Source: Planctomycetota bacterium (lineage in GTDB: Bacteria > Planctomycetota > B15-G4 > JADJEK01). From it: a stretch of 38,572 bases of DNA. The position numbers and the translations under genes are program-made. Below, piece after piece: positions 22,763 through 30,680 of this stretch. How positions within the stretch are numbered: the stretch's first letter is position 1; each line of letters begins with the position of its first letter. A model generated the notes under the pieces. It made no database searches and was not told the DNA's origin. It saw nothing but the letters and a program-made list of their open reading frames with translations. Location of the stretch: contig JACQZJ010000078.1 of assembly GCA_016213895.1 (NCBI GenBank), positions 51,689 to 90,260 on the forward strand, in the 5' to 3' direction.

Positions 22763-25700
22763 ATGGCGGCCATGGACGCGAAGCACTCCACTTCCAGCCA
22801 GGAACCGGCCAGCCCGGGCGGCAAGCACACCTGGACCGACGCCATCGTCGGCGTCTTCCTGCGCTCGAACCTCTCCCTCGTGCTCCTGCTGCTCGCGGTG
22901 GCCGCGGGCGCGGCGGCGCTCTCGGTGACGCCGCGCGAGGAGGACCCGCAGATCGTCGTGCCGCTCGCCGACGTGCACGTCAGCTTCCCCGGCCACTCCG
23001 CGCACGAGGTCGAGCAGCTCGTCGCCACGCCGCTCGAGCGCCTTCTCTACGAGATCGACGGCGTCGAGCACGTCTACTCCATGTCGCGCCAGGACCAGGC
23101 CATCGTCACGGTGCGCTTTCGCGTGGGCGAGGATCGCGAGCGCAGCCTGGTCAAGATCTACAAGCGCATCGACGAGCACGTCGATCTCGTGCCGCCGGGC
23201 GTGGCCGGCTGGGTGGTCAAGCCCATCGAGATCGACGACGTGCCGATCGTCACGCTGGCGCTCCGGAGCGGCACGGCCGACGCGCACGCGCTCCGCCGCG
23301 TGGCCGAGGAGGCGGCGGCGCGCCTCGCCTCCGTGCCGGACGTGTCGCGCACCACCATCACCGGCGGCGAGCCGCGCGCCGTGCACGTCTACCTCGAACC
23401 CGACCGCCTCGACGCTCACGGCCTCGCGCCCCTCGAGGTGGAAGAGGCCCTCCGCGAAGCGAACGTCACGCTCTCCGCCGGCGCCTTCGACCGCGACGAC
23501 CGCGCGCGCCAGGTCGAGGCGGGCAGCGCCTTCGCTCGCCCCGAGGAGCTCAACGACCTCGTGGTCGGCGTCTCCGGCGGCGCCCCGGTCTTCTTGAAAG
23601 ACGTGGCGCGCGTCGCGGACGGGCCGGCAGAGATCGAGAGCTACGTGCGCCACGGCTTCGGGCCGGCGCGCGGCTTCGCGGCGCGGCCGGGCTCGCCGGG
23701 CACGCTCATCGGCGCGCCGGCGGGCGGCGCAACGGGCGGCGGCGCCGCGCCCGCGGTCACCATCGCGCTCGCCAAGAAGAAGGGCACGAACGCGGTGCGC
23801 GTGGCAAACGCAGTGCTCGCGGCCGCGGCCGAGCTGAAGCGCGACCTGCTGCCGGACGACGTCGAGCTGGTGGTGACGCGCAACTTCGGCCAGACCGCCA
23901 ACGACAAGGTCAACGAGCTGATCGAGGCGCTGGCCGTGGCGGTGTTCATCGTCATCGCCCTCCTGACGCTCGGCCTGGGCTGGCGCGAGGCGCTCATCGT
24001 GGCGCTCGCCGTGCCGGTGGTCTTTGGCCTGACGCTCGCCGTCAACTTGTTGTTCGGCTACACCATCAACCGCGTCACGCTGTTCGCGTTGATCCTCTCC
24101 ATCGGCCTGCTGGTGGACGACCCGATCGTCGACGTGGAGAACATCACGCGCCACTTCGCGCTCAGAGGCCGCGCCACGCGCGAGGTCGTGCTCGAGGCGA
24201 TCGCCGAGATCCGGCCGCCGCTGATTTCGGCCACGCTCGCGGTGATCGTCTCGTTCCTGCCCATGTTCTTCATCACCGGCATGATGGGCCCGTACATGCG
24301 CCCCATGGCGGTGAACGTACCCGTGGCGATGTTCATGTCGCTCTTGGTGGCCTTCACCATCACGCCCTGGCTGTCCTACCACCTGCTGCGCGGCCGCTTC
24401 CGCCAGGGCCGGGGCGAGGCGCCGGCACACGGCGGCGAGCCCGACGCGGTGGAGCTCAGGCGCTCGCTCCTCTACCGGTTCTTCCGGCCGCTCATGGCGC
24501 CGATCCTCGCCTCGCGGCGGCGCGCCTGGTCGTTCCTCCTGGTCTTCGGCCTGCTCACCGCCGCGGCCGCGGCTCTCGCCGCGCTGCGCGCCGTGCCGCT
24601 CAAGATGCTGCCCTTCGACAACAAGAACGAGCTCTTGCTGGTGCTCGACTACGACGAAGGCACGACGCTGGAGCGCGCCGACGCGGCGACGCGCGCGTTC
24701 GAGGAGTATCTCGCCGCGGTGCCCGAGGTCACGGACTGCACCTCCTACGTGGGCCTCGCCTCGCCCATGGACTTCAACGGCCTGGTGCGGCACTACTACC
24801 TGCGCCGCGGCCCGAACGTGGCCGAGATCCGCGTCAACCTCGTGGGCAAGCGAAACCGCGAGACACCGAGCCACGCCATCGGCCTGCGCCTGCGGCCCGA
24901 GCTGCAGCGGATCGCCGCGGAGAACGGCGCGCGCCTCAAGCTGGTGGAGCTGCCGCCCGGGCCGCCAGTGATCGCAACCCTCGTCGCCGAGGTCAGGGGC
25001 CAGGCCGACTCGACCTACGACGAGCTGGCCGAGGCCGCGCGCGTGGTGCGCCTCCGCCTCGAGGCGGAGCCGGGCGTGGTCGACACGGACGACACCGTGG
25101 AAGCCGCGCAGGAGAAGCTGGTCTTCGTCACCGACAAGGAGAAGGCCGCCTTGAACGGGGTCGCGGTGGCGGAGATCGCGCGCACCCTTGAACTCGCGCT
25201 CTCCGGCGCGAGCGCGGGCACGCTGCGCCTGCCGGGCGAGCGGCATCCGCTCGAACTCTTGCTGCGCCTGCCGCGCGCGCTGCGCTCCGGCAGCGCCGAC
25301 CTGTCGCGCTTGCGCGTCACTGGGCGAGACGGCACGCTCGTGCCGCTCCTCGAGGTCGGACGCTGGGAGAGCGCGACCGTCGACCGGACGATCTACCACA
25401 AGGACCTCGAACGCCTGGTGTACGTGTTCGCCGAGATCGCGGGCCGGCCGCCGGCGGACGTGGTCATGGACGTCCAGGCCGACCGCTCGGACGAGCCGGT
25501 CGCGGGCGGCGTGGCCGCGGCCGTGCCCCTGCCGCTCGGCGGCCGCACCTTCCTCGAGAACGGCGGCGGCGTAGCCTGGAGCGTGCCCGCGGAGATCGAG
25601 GTCGGCTTCTCCGGCGAGGGGGAATGGAACATCACGCTCGACGTGTTCCGCGACCTGGGGCTGGCCTTCGCCGCGGCGCTCTTGGCGATCTACGTCATCC

Positions 25701-26185
25701 TGGTGGCGCAGACCGGGTCGTTCATGGTGCCGGTGGTGGTGATGCTCGCCATCCCGCTGACCATCCTCGGCATCATGCCGGGCTTCTGGCTCTTGAACGC
25801 CCTGTTCGCCGGCTCAAGCGGCGGCTTCGCCGATCCGGTGTTCTTCACCGCCACCGGCATGATCGGCATGATCGCGCTCGCCGGCATCGTCACGCGCGAC
25901 GCGATCATCCTGGTGGACTTCATCCACCTGTCCTTGAAGCGCGGCCGCACGCTCTTCGACGCCATCATGGAAAGCCGCGTGGTGAGGCTCAGGCCGATCC
26001 TCTTGACCTCGGCCACGGCCATGCTCTCCGCCGTGCCGATCACCATCGACCCGATCTTCTCCGGGCTCGCCTGGGCGCTCATCTTCGGGCTCCTGGCCTC
26101 GACGATCTTCACCCTCTTCGTCATCCCGGTGAGCTACTGGCTGCTCTACGAGCGGCGGCTGCGCGGGGCGTCGCAGTCGCCTTGA
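22763..26185 (+). CDS. RND-family efflux permease
   Basis: 1140 aa. It has the AcrB-type layout: TM1 near residues 32-53, a periplasmic porter domain ('QIVVPLADVHVSFPGHSAHE', 'RLLYEIDGVEHVYSMS'), TM2-TM6 with the TM4 proton-relay Asp pair D452-D453 in 'GLLVDDPIVDVENI', the loop 'VSFLPMFFITGMMGPYMRP', then the second repeat and final helices ('GMIALAGIVTRDAIILVDFI', 'LRPILLTSATAMLSAVPITI'). The 'DDPIVDVEN' variant is, as far as I recall, normal for this efflux subfamily. An Ala/Gly-rich insert sits at about residues 305-330. The substrate cannot be told from sequence. Confidence 0.92.
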   Translation: MAAMDAKHSTSSQEPASPGGKHTWTDAIVGVFLRSNLSLVLLLLAVAAGAAALSVTPREEDPQIVVPLADVHVSFPGHSAHEVEQLVATPLERLLYEIDGVEHVYSMSRQDQAIVTVRFRVGEDRERSLVKIYKRIDEHVDLVPPGVAGWVVKPIEIDDVPIVTLALRSGTADAHALRRVAEEAAARLASVPDVSRTTITGGEPRAVHVYLEPDRLDAHGLAPLEVEEALREANVTLSAGAFDRDDRARQVEAGSAFARPEELNDLVVGVSGGAPVFLKDVARVADGPAEIESYVRHGFGPARGFAARPGSPGTLIGAPAGGATGGGAAPAVTIALAKKKGTNAVRVANAVLAAAAELKRDLLPDDVELVVTRNFGQTANDKVNELIEALAVAVFIVIALLTLGLGWREALIVALAVPVVFGLTLAVNLLFGYTINRVTLFALILSIGLLVDDPIVDVENITRHFALRGRATREVVLEAIAEIRPPLISATLAVIVSFLPMFFITGMMGPYMRPMAVNVPVAMFMSLLVAFTITPWLSYHLLRGRFRQGRGEAPAHGGEPDAVELRRSLLYRFFRPLMAPILASRRRAWSFLLVFGLLTAAAAALAALRAVPLKMLPFDNKNELLLVLDYDEGTTLERADAATRAFEEYLAAVPEVTDCTSYVGLASPMDFNGLVRHYYLRRGPNVAEIRVNLVGKRNRETPSHAIGLRLRPELQRIAAENGARLKLVELPPGPPVIATLVAEVRGQADSTYDELAEAARVVRLRLEAEPGVVDTDDTVEAAQEKLVFVTDKEKAALNGVAVAEIARTLELALSGASAGTLRLPGERHPLELLLRLPRALRSGSADLSRLRVTGRDGTLVPLLEVGRWESATVDRTIYHKDLERLVYVFAEIAGRPPADVVMDVQADRSDEPVAGGVAAAVPLPLGGRTFLENGGGVAWSVPAEIEVGFSGEGEWNITLDVFRDLGLAFAAALLAIYVILVAQTGSFMVPVVVMLAIPLTILGIMPGFWLLNALFAGSSGGFADPVFFTATGMIGMIALAGIVTRDAIILVDFIHLSLKRGRTLFDAIMESRVVRLRPILLTSATAMLSAVPITIDPIFSGLAWALIFGLLASTIFTLFVIPVSYWLLYERRLRGASQSP

Positions 26186-26207
26186 CGCAGCCGGAGGGGA
26201 GGCCGGT

Positions 26208-26296
26208 GAGCGGAGCGATCGCAGCCGTTTCCCCGGCCTCTGGGGCCGGATCGCGACTCCCGGTGCATCGCGTGCGCGACGAACGCGCAGAGGCTC
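26208..26296 (+). repeat. Dispersed intergenic repeat, copy A
   Basis: Begins GAGCGGAGCG, then GCAGCCGTTTCCCC and CGCGACTCCCGGTGCATCGC. The 39 nt at 26252-26290 match the reverse complement of 34981-35019 with two mismatches. It lies in the 137-nt gap between the RND permease and lrgB stops, which converge here. Confidence 0.7.
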
Positions 26297-26322
26297 TACG
26301 AGGTGTAGGCCGCGCGGGCGCG

Positions 26323-27033
26323 TCAAGAGGCGGCGATCAGAGGATCGAACGCGTGCAGCAGGAGCGGGGCGAGCACCGCGGTGGCGATGCCGTTCAGACA
26401 GAGGGCGAGGCCGCTCATCGCCTCCTCGAGCGTGCCTTCCTCGGCGGCGCGCGCCGTGCCGATGCCGTGCGCGGCCGCGCCGAGCGCGAGGCCGAAGGCC
26501 AGGCGGCTCCGCACGCCCGCCAGGCGCAGGAACCACGGACCGATCACCGCGCCCAGCACTCCGGTGGCGATGACGATGGCCGCGGTGAGCGCCGGGATGC
26601 CGCCGAGCTCCTCGGCGATCCCCATGGCGATGGGCGTGGTCGCGGATTTCGGCGCGAGCGACAGGACCACGGCGCGCGAGGCGCCAAGGAGCGCCGCGAT
26701 GCCCGCGGCGGAGAGCACGCCGGTCGCGCCGCCGGCGAGGATGGCGGCGGCGATGGCGCGCACGTTCCGCCGCACGTCGCCGAGCCGCTCGTACAGGGGC
26801 ACGGCGAGCGCCACCACGGCCGGGCCGAGGAAGAAGCTGATGATGCGCCCGCCCGCGAAGTAGGTCTCGTACTCGATACCCGTGGCGAGAAGGAAGAGGA
26901 TGAGCGCGGCGATCGAGAGCAGCACGCTGTTGAGGAAGGCGTGGCGCCAGCGCGCGTAGGCGCGCGTGGCGAGCTGGTAGACGCCGAGCGTGAGCGCGAT
27001 GCTGAAGACCGGGGACTCGAACAGGCTGCTCAC
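26323..27033 (-). CDS. lrgB: LrgB/CidB-family membrane protein
   Basis: 236 aa from a GTG at 27033 that overlaps the lrgA stop (GTGA), so translation is coupled. The open frame extends further upstream but that part lies over lrgA and is shadow. Signatures include 'ALTLGVYQLATRAYARWRH', 'FLGPAVVALAVPLYERL', 'VVLSLAPKSATTPIAMGIAE', 'LGGIPALTAAIVIATGVLGA' and 'AAHGIGTARAAEEG', all hallmarks of LrgB. About seven membrane segments. With LrgA it forms a holin-like export system linked to murein hydrolase control, death/lysis and metabolite transport (pyruvate or glycolate in some bacteria). Confidence 0.93.
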   Translation of the reverse strand: MSSLFESPVFSIALTLGVYQLATRAYARWRHAFLNSVLLSIAALILFLLATGIEYETYFAGGRIISFFLGPAVVALAVPLYERLGDVRRNVRAIAAAILAGGATGVLSAAGIAALLGASRAVVLSLAPKSATTPIAMGIAEELGGIPALTAAIVIATGVLGAVIGPWFLRLAGVRSRLAFGLALGAAAHGIGTARAAEEGTLEEAMSGLALCLNGIATAVLAPLLLHAFDPLIAAS

Positions 27034-27377
27034 GACGCGCCTCCGCGGCGCTCCAGGAACTCCGCCACGCGGCCGGTCACGGCGAGCACGAGAAGGGTGC
27101 TCAGCACGGTCGCGCCGGCGATGGCCAGGAACTCCGCGCGCAGCAGGTCGAAGTAGAGGATCAGGCCCACGCCCGGCGGCACGAAGAAGAGCCCGAGGTT
27201 CTTCGTGAGGAGGTCCGCGCAGGGCTTGACCTGCTCGAGGCGCACGGCCTTCAGCCCGAGGGCCAGGGTCAGGAGGATCATGCCGATGACGCTCCCGGGC
27301 ACGGGCACGCCGAGGCCGCGCGCGACCGCCTCGCCGAGGAACAGGAAGAGGAAGATGACGAACAGGCTGCCGGCCAT
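27030..27377 (-). CDS. lrgA: LrgA/CidA-family holin-like protein
   Basis: 115 aa, ATG at 27377. Four hydrophobic segments: 'SLFVIFLFLFLGEAVARGLG', 'PVPGSVIGMILLTLALGLKA', 'LGLFFVPPGVGLILYFDLLR' and 'AIAGATVLSTLLVLAVTGRV'. The family motifs 'PGSVIGMILL' and 'LLTKNLGLFFVPPGVG' are intact. It lies upstream of and overlaps lrgB, the usual order. No LytSR-type regulator genes are in the window and no clear promoter was found in the 95 nt upstream. Confidence 0.92.
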   Translation of the reverse strand: MAGSLFVIFLFLFLGEAVARGLGVPVPGSVIGMILLTLALGLKAVRLEQVKPCADLLTKNLGLFFVPPGVGLILYFDLLRAEFLAIAGATVLSTLLVLAVTGRVAEFLERRGGAS

Positions 27378-27472
27378 GCGCGCTCCCGCGGAGTTTCTTG
27401 AGCCGCGTCCAGGGTGCACGCATGATGCCGTCCGGCCGCGCTGAACTCCATTGTCGCGGCGACCCGCGCCGG

Positions 27473-28540
27473 TCAGTCCGGGAAGAGCATGCCCTGGGCC
27501 GGTCCCGGCCGGCGGAAGTGCGCAGAGGACAGCTCGATTCCGCCGTCCTCGCGGAATCCGGCCTTGTGGCGCGCGAGCAGGAAGAGCGACTCGATCTCGT
27601 TGGCGAAGACGCCCTCGCCGCGCATCCTGTGGCCGAAGCGCGCGTCGGTCAGGCGGCCGCCGCGCATGTCGCGGATGCGGTGGAGCACCTTGGTCCTGCG
27701 CTCGGGCAGGTGCTCCTCGAGCCAGCGCTCGAACAGGTCCGCCACGCCGAACGGCAGGCGCACCACCTGGTAGCCGGCGGAGCGCGCGCCCGCCTTCCGC
27801 GCCGCGGCGAGGAGGTCCGGCAGCTCGTGGTCGTTCAGGCCCGGGATCACGGGCGCGGCCATGACCGAGACCGGCACTCCCGCGCCCGCGAGCGCCGCGA
27901 TCGCCTCGATGCGCTTCTCCGGCCGGGCCGCGCGCGGCTCGAGGATCCCGGCGAGCGCGGCGTCGAGCGTGGTGATCGAGAGCGCGACGCGCGCCGCGCC
28001 GATGGCCGCGAGCCCGGCGAGCAGGTCGAGGTCGCGCGTCACCACCGCGCCTTTCGTGCACACCTCCACCGGGTTCCGGAACTCGGCCAGCACCTCGAGG
28101 CAGCGGCGCGTCAGCCCGAGCGTTCTCTCGATCGGCTGATAGCAGTCCGTGACGCCGCTCAGGTTGACCGGCTCGGGCCGCCAGCTCTCCTTCATCAATT
28201 CGCGGCGCAGGAGCTCGGGCGCGTCCTCCTTCACCATGATCTTCGACTCGAAGTCGAGCCCGGCGGAGAAGCCGAGGTACTCGTGGTACGGCCGCGCATA
28301 GCAGTAGATGCAGCCGTGCTCGCAGCCGCGGTAGGGGTTGACGCTCACCGTGTAGGGCAGGTCCGGGCTGTCGTTCCAGCTCAGGATGGAACGCGAGGCG
28401 TCGCGGAAGAAGCGCGTGCGCGGGAGCGGCGCCTCCTCGTCAAGCACGTCCTGATCAGGGACGAACTCGATCTCGTCGAAGCGGCATTTCGGGTTCTCGC
28501 CCGTGCCGCGGCCGTGGATCGCACGCTCGCCTCGCTTCAT
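27473..28540 (-). CDS. PA0069-type radical SAM protein (SPL-like, COG1533), SOS-controlled
   Basis: 355 aa. The ATG at 28540 has AGAGGAGG 7 nt upstream. The open frame extends further, but the extra part is shadow. The radical SAM motif CxxxCxxC is in 'GCEHGCIYCYARPYHEYLG', with 'NPYRGCEHG' as in the PA0069 family and its relative spore photoproduct lyase. Further family motifs are 'GVTDCYQPIERTLGLTRRCL', 'VCTKGAVVTRDLDLL', 'APVIPGLND' and 'GYQVVRLPFGV'. The C-terminus has 'DARFGHRMRGEGVFANEI'. A LexA-type direct repeat (28579-28593) overlaps its likely promoter. Spore photoproduct lyase reverses UV thymine dimers. A DNA-repair role here is inference from regulation and family kinship. Confidence 0.88.
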   Translation of the reverse strand: MKRGERAIHGRGTGENPKCRFDEIEFVPDQDVLDEEAPLPRTRFFRDASRSILSWNDSPDLPYTVSVNPYRGCEHGCIYCYARPYHEYLGFSAGLDFESKIMVKEDAPELLRRELMKESWRPEPVNLSGVTDCYQPIERTLGLTRRCLEVLAEFRNPVEVCTKGAVVTRDLDLLAGLAAIGAARVALSITTLDAALAGILEPRAARPEKRIEAIAALAGAGVPVSVMAAPVIPGLNDHELPDLLAAARKAGARSAGYQVVRLPFGVADLFERWLEEHLPERRTKVLHRIRDMRGGRLTDARFGHRMRGEGVFANEIESLFLLARHKAGFREDGGIELSSAHFRRPGPAQGMLFPD

Positions 28541-28568
28541 GGCGGACCTCCTCTGGCCGCTGACGCCC

Positions 28569-28593
28569 ATCCTAGTGCGTTCGTGTTTCGTTC
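28569..28593 (-). promoter_or_regulatory. LexA-type box GTTC-N7-GTTC with -10, radical SAM gene
   Basis: On the plus strand GTTCGTGTTTCGTTC spans 28579-28593. Read toward the gene it is GAAC-N7-GAAC, followed after 4 nt by TAGGAT (28574-28569), a plausible -10, 28 nt before the ATG. The same direct repeat precedes lexA and imuA. The divergent ECF sigma gene starts 107 nt on the other side and might also be affected. Confidence 0.75.
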
Positions 28594-28699
28594 GCAAAGG
28601 AGTGTGGACTTCTCGCCAATGCGCCGCCCGCGCGCCGCCTGGCATGGCGCGGCTGAGGCGCGTACGCTTGGGGACGTCCTTCCCGGCGCGAGATGATCG

Positions 28700-29296
28700 A
28701 TGCCCGACATTCCGCAGGACACCGTCGCTGTCCTCGCCGCCGCCTCGGCTGGCGATCCGGCCGCGAGGAACCGGCTGTTCGAGATCGTGTATCGCGAGCT
28801 GCATTCCCTGGCCCACCGCGCCATGCGGGGAGAGTCGCCGCGGAACATCCTCCAAACCACGGCCCTCGTCCACGAAACGTACCTCCGCCTCGTCCCGGGA
28901 GACGACGCGCGCTGGGAGGGCCGCGAGCACTTCTTCCGCGCCGCGGCGCGCGCCATGCGCGGCATACTCGTCGACGAGGCGCGCGCGCGGCGCGCGACCA
29001 AACGCGGCCAAGGGAGGGCGCATCTCTCCCTCGAGGCGTGCTGCGAGCCGCCTGACGCGTCCGGCCGCCTCGCCGTCGACGACCTGGAGGAGCTGGACCG
29101 GGCCCTGGAGAAGCTAAGAGGAGAGGCCGGCGATGACCGCATGGCCACGGTCGTGGAGCTGATGTTCTTCGCCGGCCTGACCCAGGAGCAGGCCGCGGAG
29201 GTCCTGGGGGTCTCGAAGGGCACCGTGCGCCGGGACTGGGAGTTCGCCAAGGCCTGGCTGCGGCGCGAGATGACCGGCGGCGGTGCAAACGGTTGA
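28700..29296 (+). CDS. ECF sigma factor of the PF07638 (Sigma70_ECF) type
   Basis: 198 aa, ATG at 28700 with only a weak ribosome site. The sequence 'LQTTALVHETYLRL' (residues 51-64) and 'FFRAAARAMRGILVDEARAR' (78-97) are signatures of this subgroup, followed by region 4 ('VVELMFFAGLTQEQAAEVLG', 'VSKGTVRRDWEFAKAWLRRE'). These factors are abundant in Planctomycetota and Acidobacteriota and are commonly found with Ser/Thr kinases, which fits the kinase about 1.4 kb away. No anti-sigma gene is adjacent, so kinase-based control is likely but unproven. It converges with the beta-helix gene across a strong hairpin. Confidence 0.9.
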   Translation: MPDIPQDTVAVLAAASAGDPAARNRLFEIVYRELHSLAHRAMRGESPRNILQTTALVHETYLRLVPGDDARWEGREHFFRAAARAMRGILVDEARARRATKRGQGRAHLSLEACCEPPDASGRLAVDDLEELDRALEKLRGEAGDDRMATVVELMFFAGLTQEQAAEVLGVSKGTVRRDWEFAKAWLRREMTGGGANG

Positions 29297-29332
29297 CCCG
29301 CCGTTCGCGCTCCGCTTGCGCCAACGGCGGGT
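29296..29332. terminator. Convergent-gene hairpin, likely bidirectional terminator
   Basis: ACCCGCCGTT (29296-29305) and AACGGCGGGT (29323-29332) form a perfect 10-bp stem. The 17-nt loop can form an inner GCGC/GCGC stem. It starts at the last base of the ECF stop codon and lies 22 nt from the beta-helix stop. No T-tract. Confidence 0.55.
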
Positions 29333-29354
29333 CCGCCGGTGCGTGAAGGACGTG

Positions 29355-30596
29355 TCACTCCAAGATCATCGAGTACACGTTCGTCAACCGGTCGCCGACC
29401 AGCGCCTGCAGGACGATCCGGTACGGGCCGGGAGTGGGTGGAAGCGTCATGGGGAGCGAGAACAGCCCCTGCGCGTTGACGGGTCCCAGGAGAACGGACT
29501 GCTGGACCGGCGGCGCGATGTGCCAGTACCCGTACGTCGTGGGGACGGGGTACGGGTACGTGTCGAGGCCGACGAACAGCTGGAACCAGCTGCGAGGAGT
29601 CGCCGTCACCTTGACCTGGACCACGCCGCCTGGAACGGTGTCGCCGATCACGTACAGGTGGCGGTAGAACTGGTCGGCGCCCACGTCCACGATGCCCACG
29701 CCGCTGCGCGGGTCGTCCTCGAAGTCGTGGAGCGGCATGCCCACCGCGTACGTGTTGCCGTGGTACCGGCACGGCGAGTTGTTGGCGATGTGCAAGTCCC
29801 CGTTCGGCCGGTCCACGAACACTGGATCGTAGGTGAAGTTACCGACGCCGCCGCCGGCCCAGACCGACACGCAGCAGTAGTTGACGTCGGCGTTGCTGGA
29901 CGTGTCCTCGTAGATGTCGGCCCAGCCCTGGTTCTGGTAGACGATGGTGTTGGTGATCGCCGGGAAGGAGTTGGACAGACAGTCGATCGCGCCGTGCAGG
30001 GTGGTCTTGTTGTCGGTGATGGTGTTGTTCACGATGTTCGGCGAGGACTCGGCGCAGTAGATGGCGCTGCCGCCGTAGTAGGTCTTGTTCCTGGTGATGA
30101 CGTTGTTGGCGATCAGGGGGCACGACTTGTCGACCATGTGGATCCCCGGCGCACGAGTCGCGGTGTGCGACTGGCTCTTGGTGATAAGGTTGCTCAGGAT
30201 CGTGGGCGACGCGTGCTTGATGTAAATGCAGCTCTTGGAGTAGGAGACGCTGCTCTTGGTGATGGTGAACCCTTCCAGCACCGAGTGGTCGTCGTTCAGG
30301 AACGTGACGATGTCCGCGCTCTGTCCCTTGGTCAGAATGGTCTCGGCGGGCGCGAGGTCGTGGGTCCAGTAGTAGCCGTCCACGTCGCTCCGCACCGTGA
30401 TCGCCCGGTGGTCGAAGACGATATCATTCGCGGGCTCCGTGTAGGTCCCGGGCCGCACCAGGATCACGTCGCCGTCCGCGGCCGTGTCGATCGCGTTCTG
30501 CAGCGTCAGAAACTGGTCGGGGTAGATCCAGTAGGCCTGCGAGAAGGCGGCCGCCTGGAACGCCAGCAGCAGGAAGAGCGCAATCAGGATCCTCAT
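29355..30596 (-). CDS. Exported right-handed beta-helix repeat protein
   Basis: 413 aa with a signal peptide (residues 1-20, 'RILIALFLLLAFQAAAFSQA'). The start of the helix is 'TLQNAIDTAADGDVILVRPG', then short Asn/Ile-rich rungs typical of parallel beta-helices ('PTILSNLITKSQSH', 'CPLIANNVITRNKTYYGGSA', 'SPNIVNNTITDNKTTLHGAI'), followed by 'VDVGADQFY', a common exit motif. The last 100 residues form a beta-rich domain ('PGGVVQVKVTATPRSWFQLF', 'GPYRIVLQALVGDRL'). Probably extracellular, binding or cleaving a polysaccharide, but no catalytic residues were identified. Codon use looks less GC-extreme than its neighbours. It follows the kinase gene by 84 nt on the same strand. Confidence 0.8.
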   Translation of the reverse strand: MRILIALFLLLAFQAAAFSQAYWIYPDQFLTLQNAIDTAADGDVILVRPGTYTEPANDIVFDHRAITVRSDVDGYYWTHDLAPAETILTKGQSADIVTFLNDDHSVLEGFTITKSSVSYSKSCIYIKHASPTILSNLITKSQSHTATRAPGIHMVDKSCPLIANNVITRNKTYYGGSAIYCAESSPNIVNNTITDNKTTLHGAIDCLSNSFPAITNTIVYQNQGWADIYEDTSSNADVNYCCVSVWAGGGVGNFTYDPVFVDRPNGDLHIANNSPCRYHGNTYAVGMPLHDFEDDPRSGVGIVDVGADQFYRHLYVIGDTVPGGVVQVKVTATPRSWFQLFVGLDTYPYPVPTTYGYWHIAPPVQQSVLLGPVNAQGLFSLPMTLPPTPGPYRIVLQALVGDRLTNVYSMILE

Positions 30597-30615
30597 GGCT
30601 GTCCTCCGTGTACGA

Positions 30616-30637
30616 GGTCCCGCGCCATTGCGGGACC
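30616..30637 (-). terminator. Hairpin between kinase and beta-helix genes
   Basis: GGTCCCGC and GCGGGACC form a perfect 8-bp stem around a 6-nt loop. It lies 43 nt after the kinase stop and 19 nt before the beta-helix ATG (with GGAGG between), so it may be an attenuator or leader structure rather than a simple terminator. No T-tract. Confidence 0.45.
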
Positions 30638-30680
30638 GGGTGCTTTCCGAAAGCCAAGGCGGAGAACCGCGATCCCGGTG

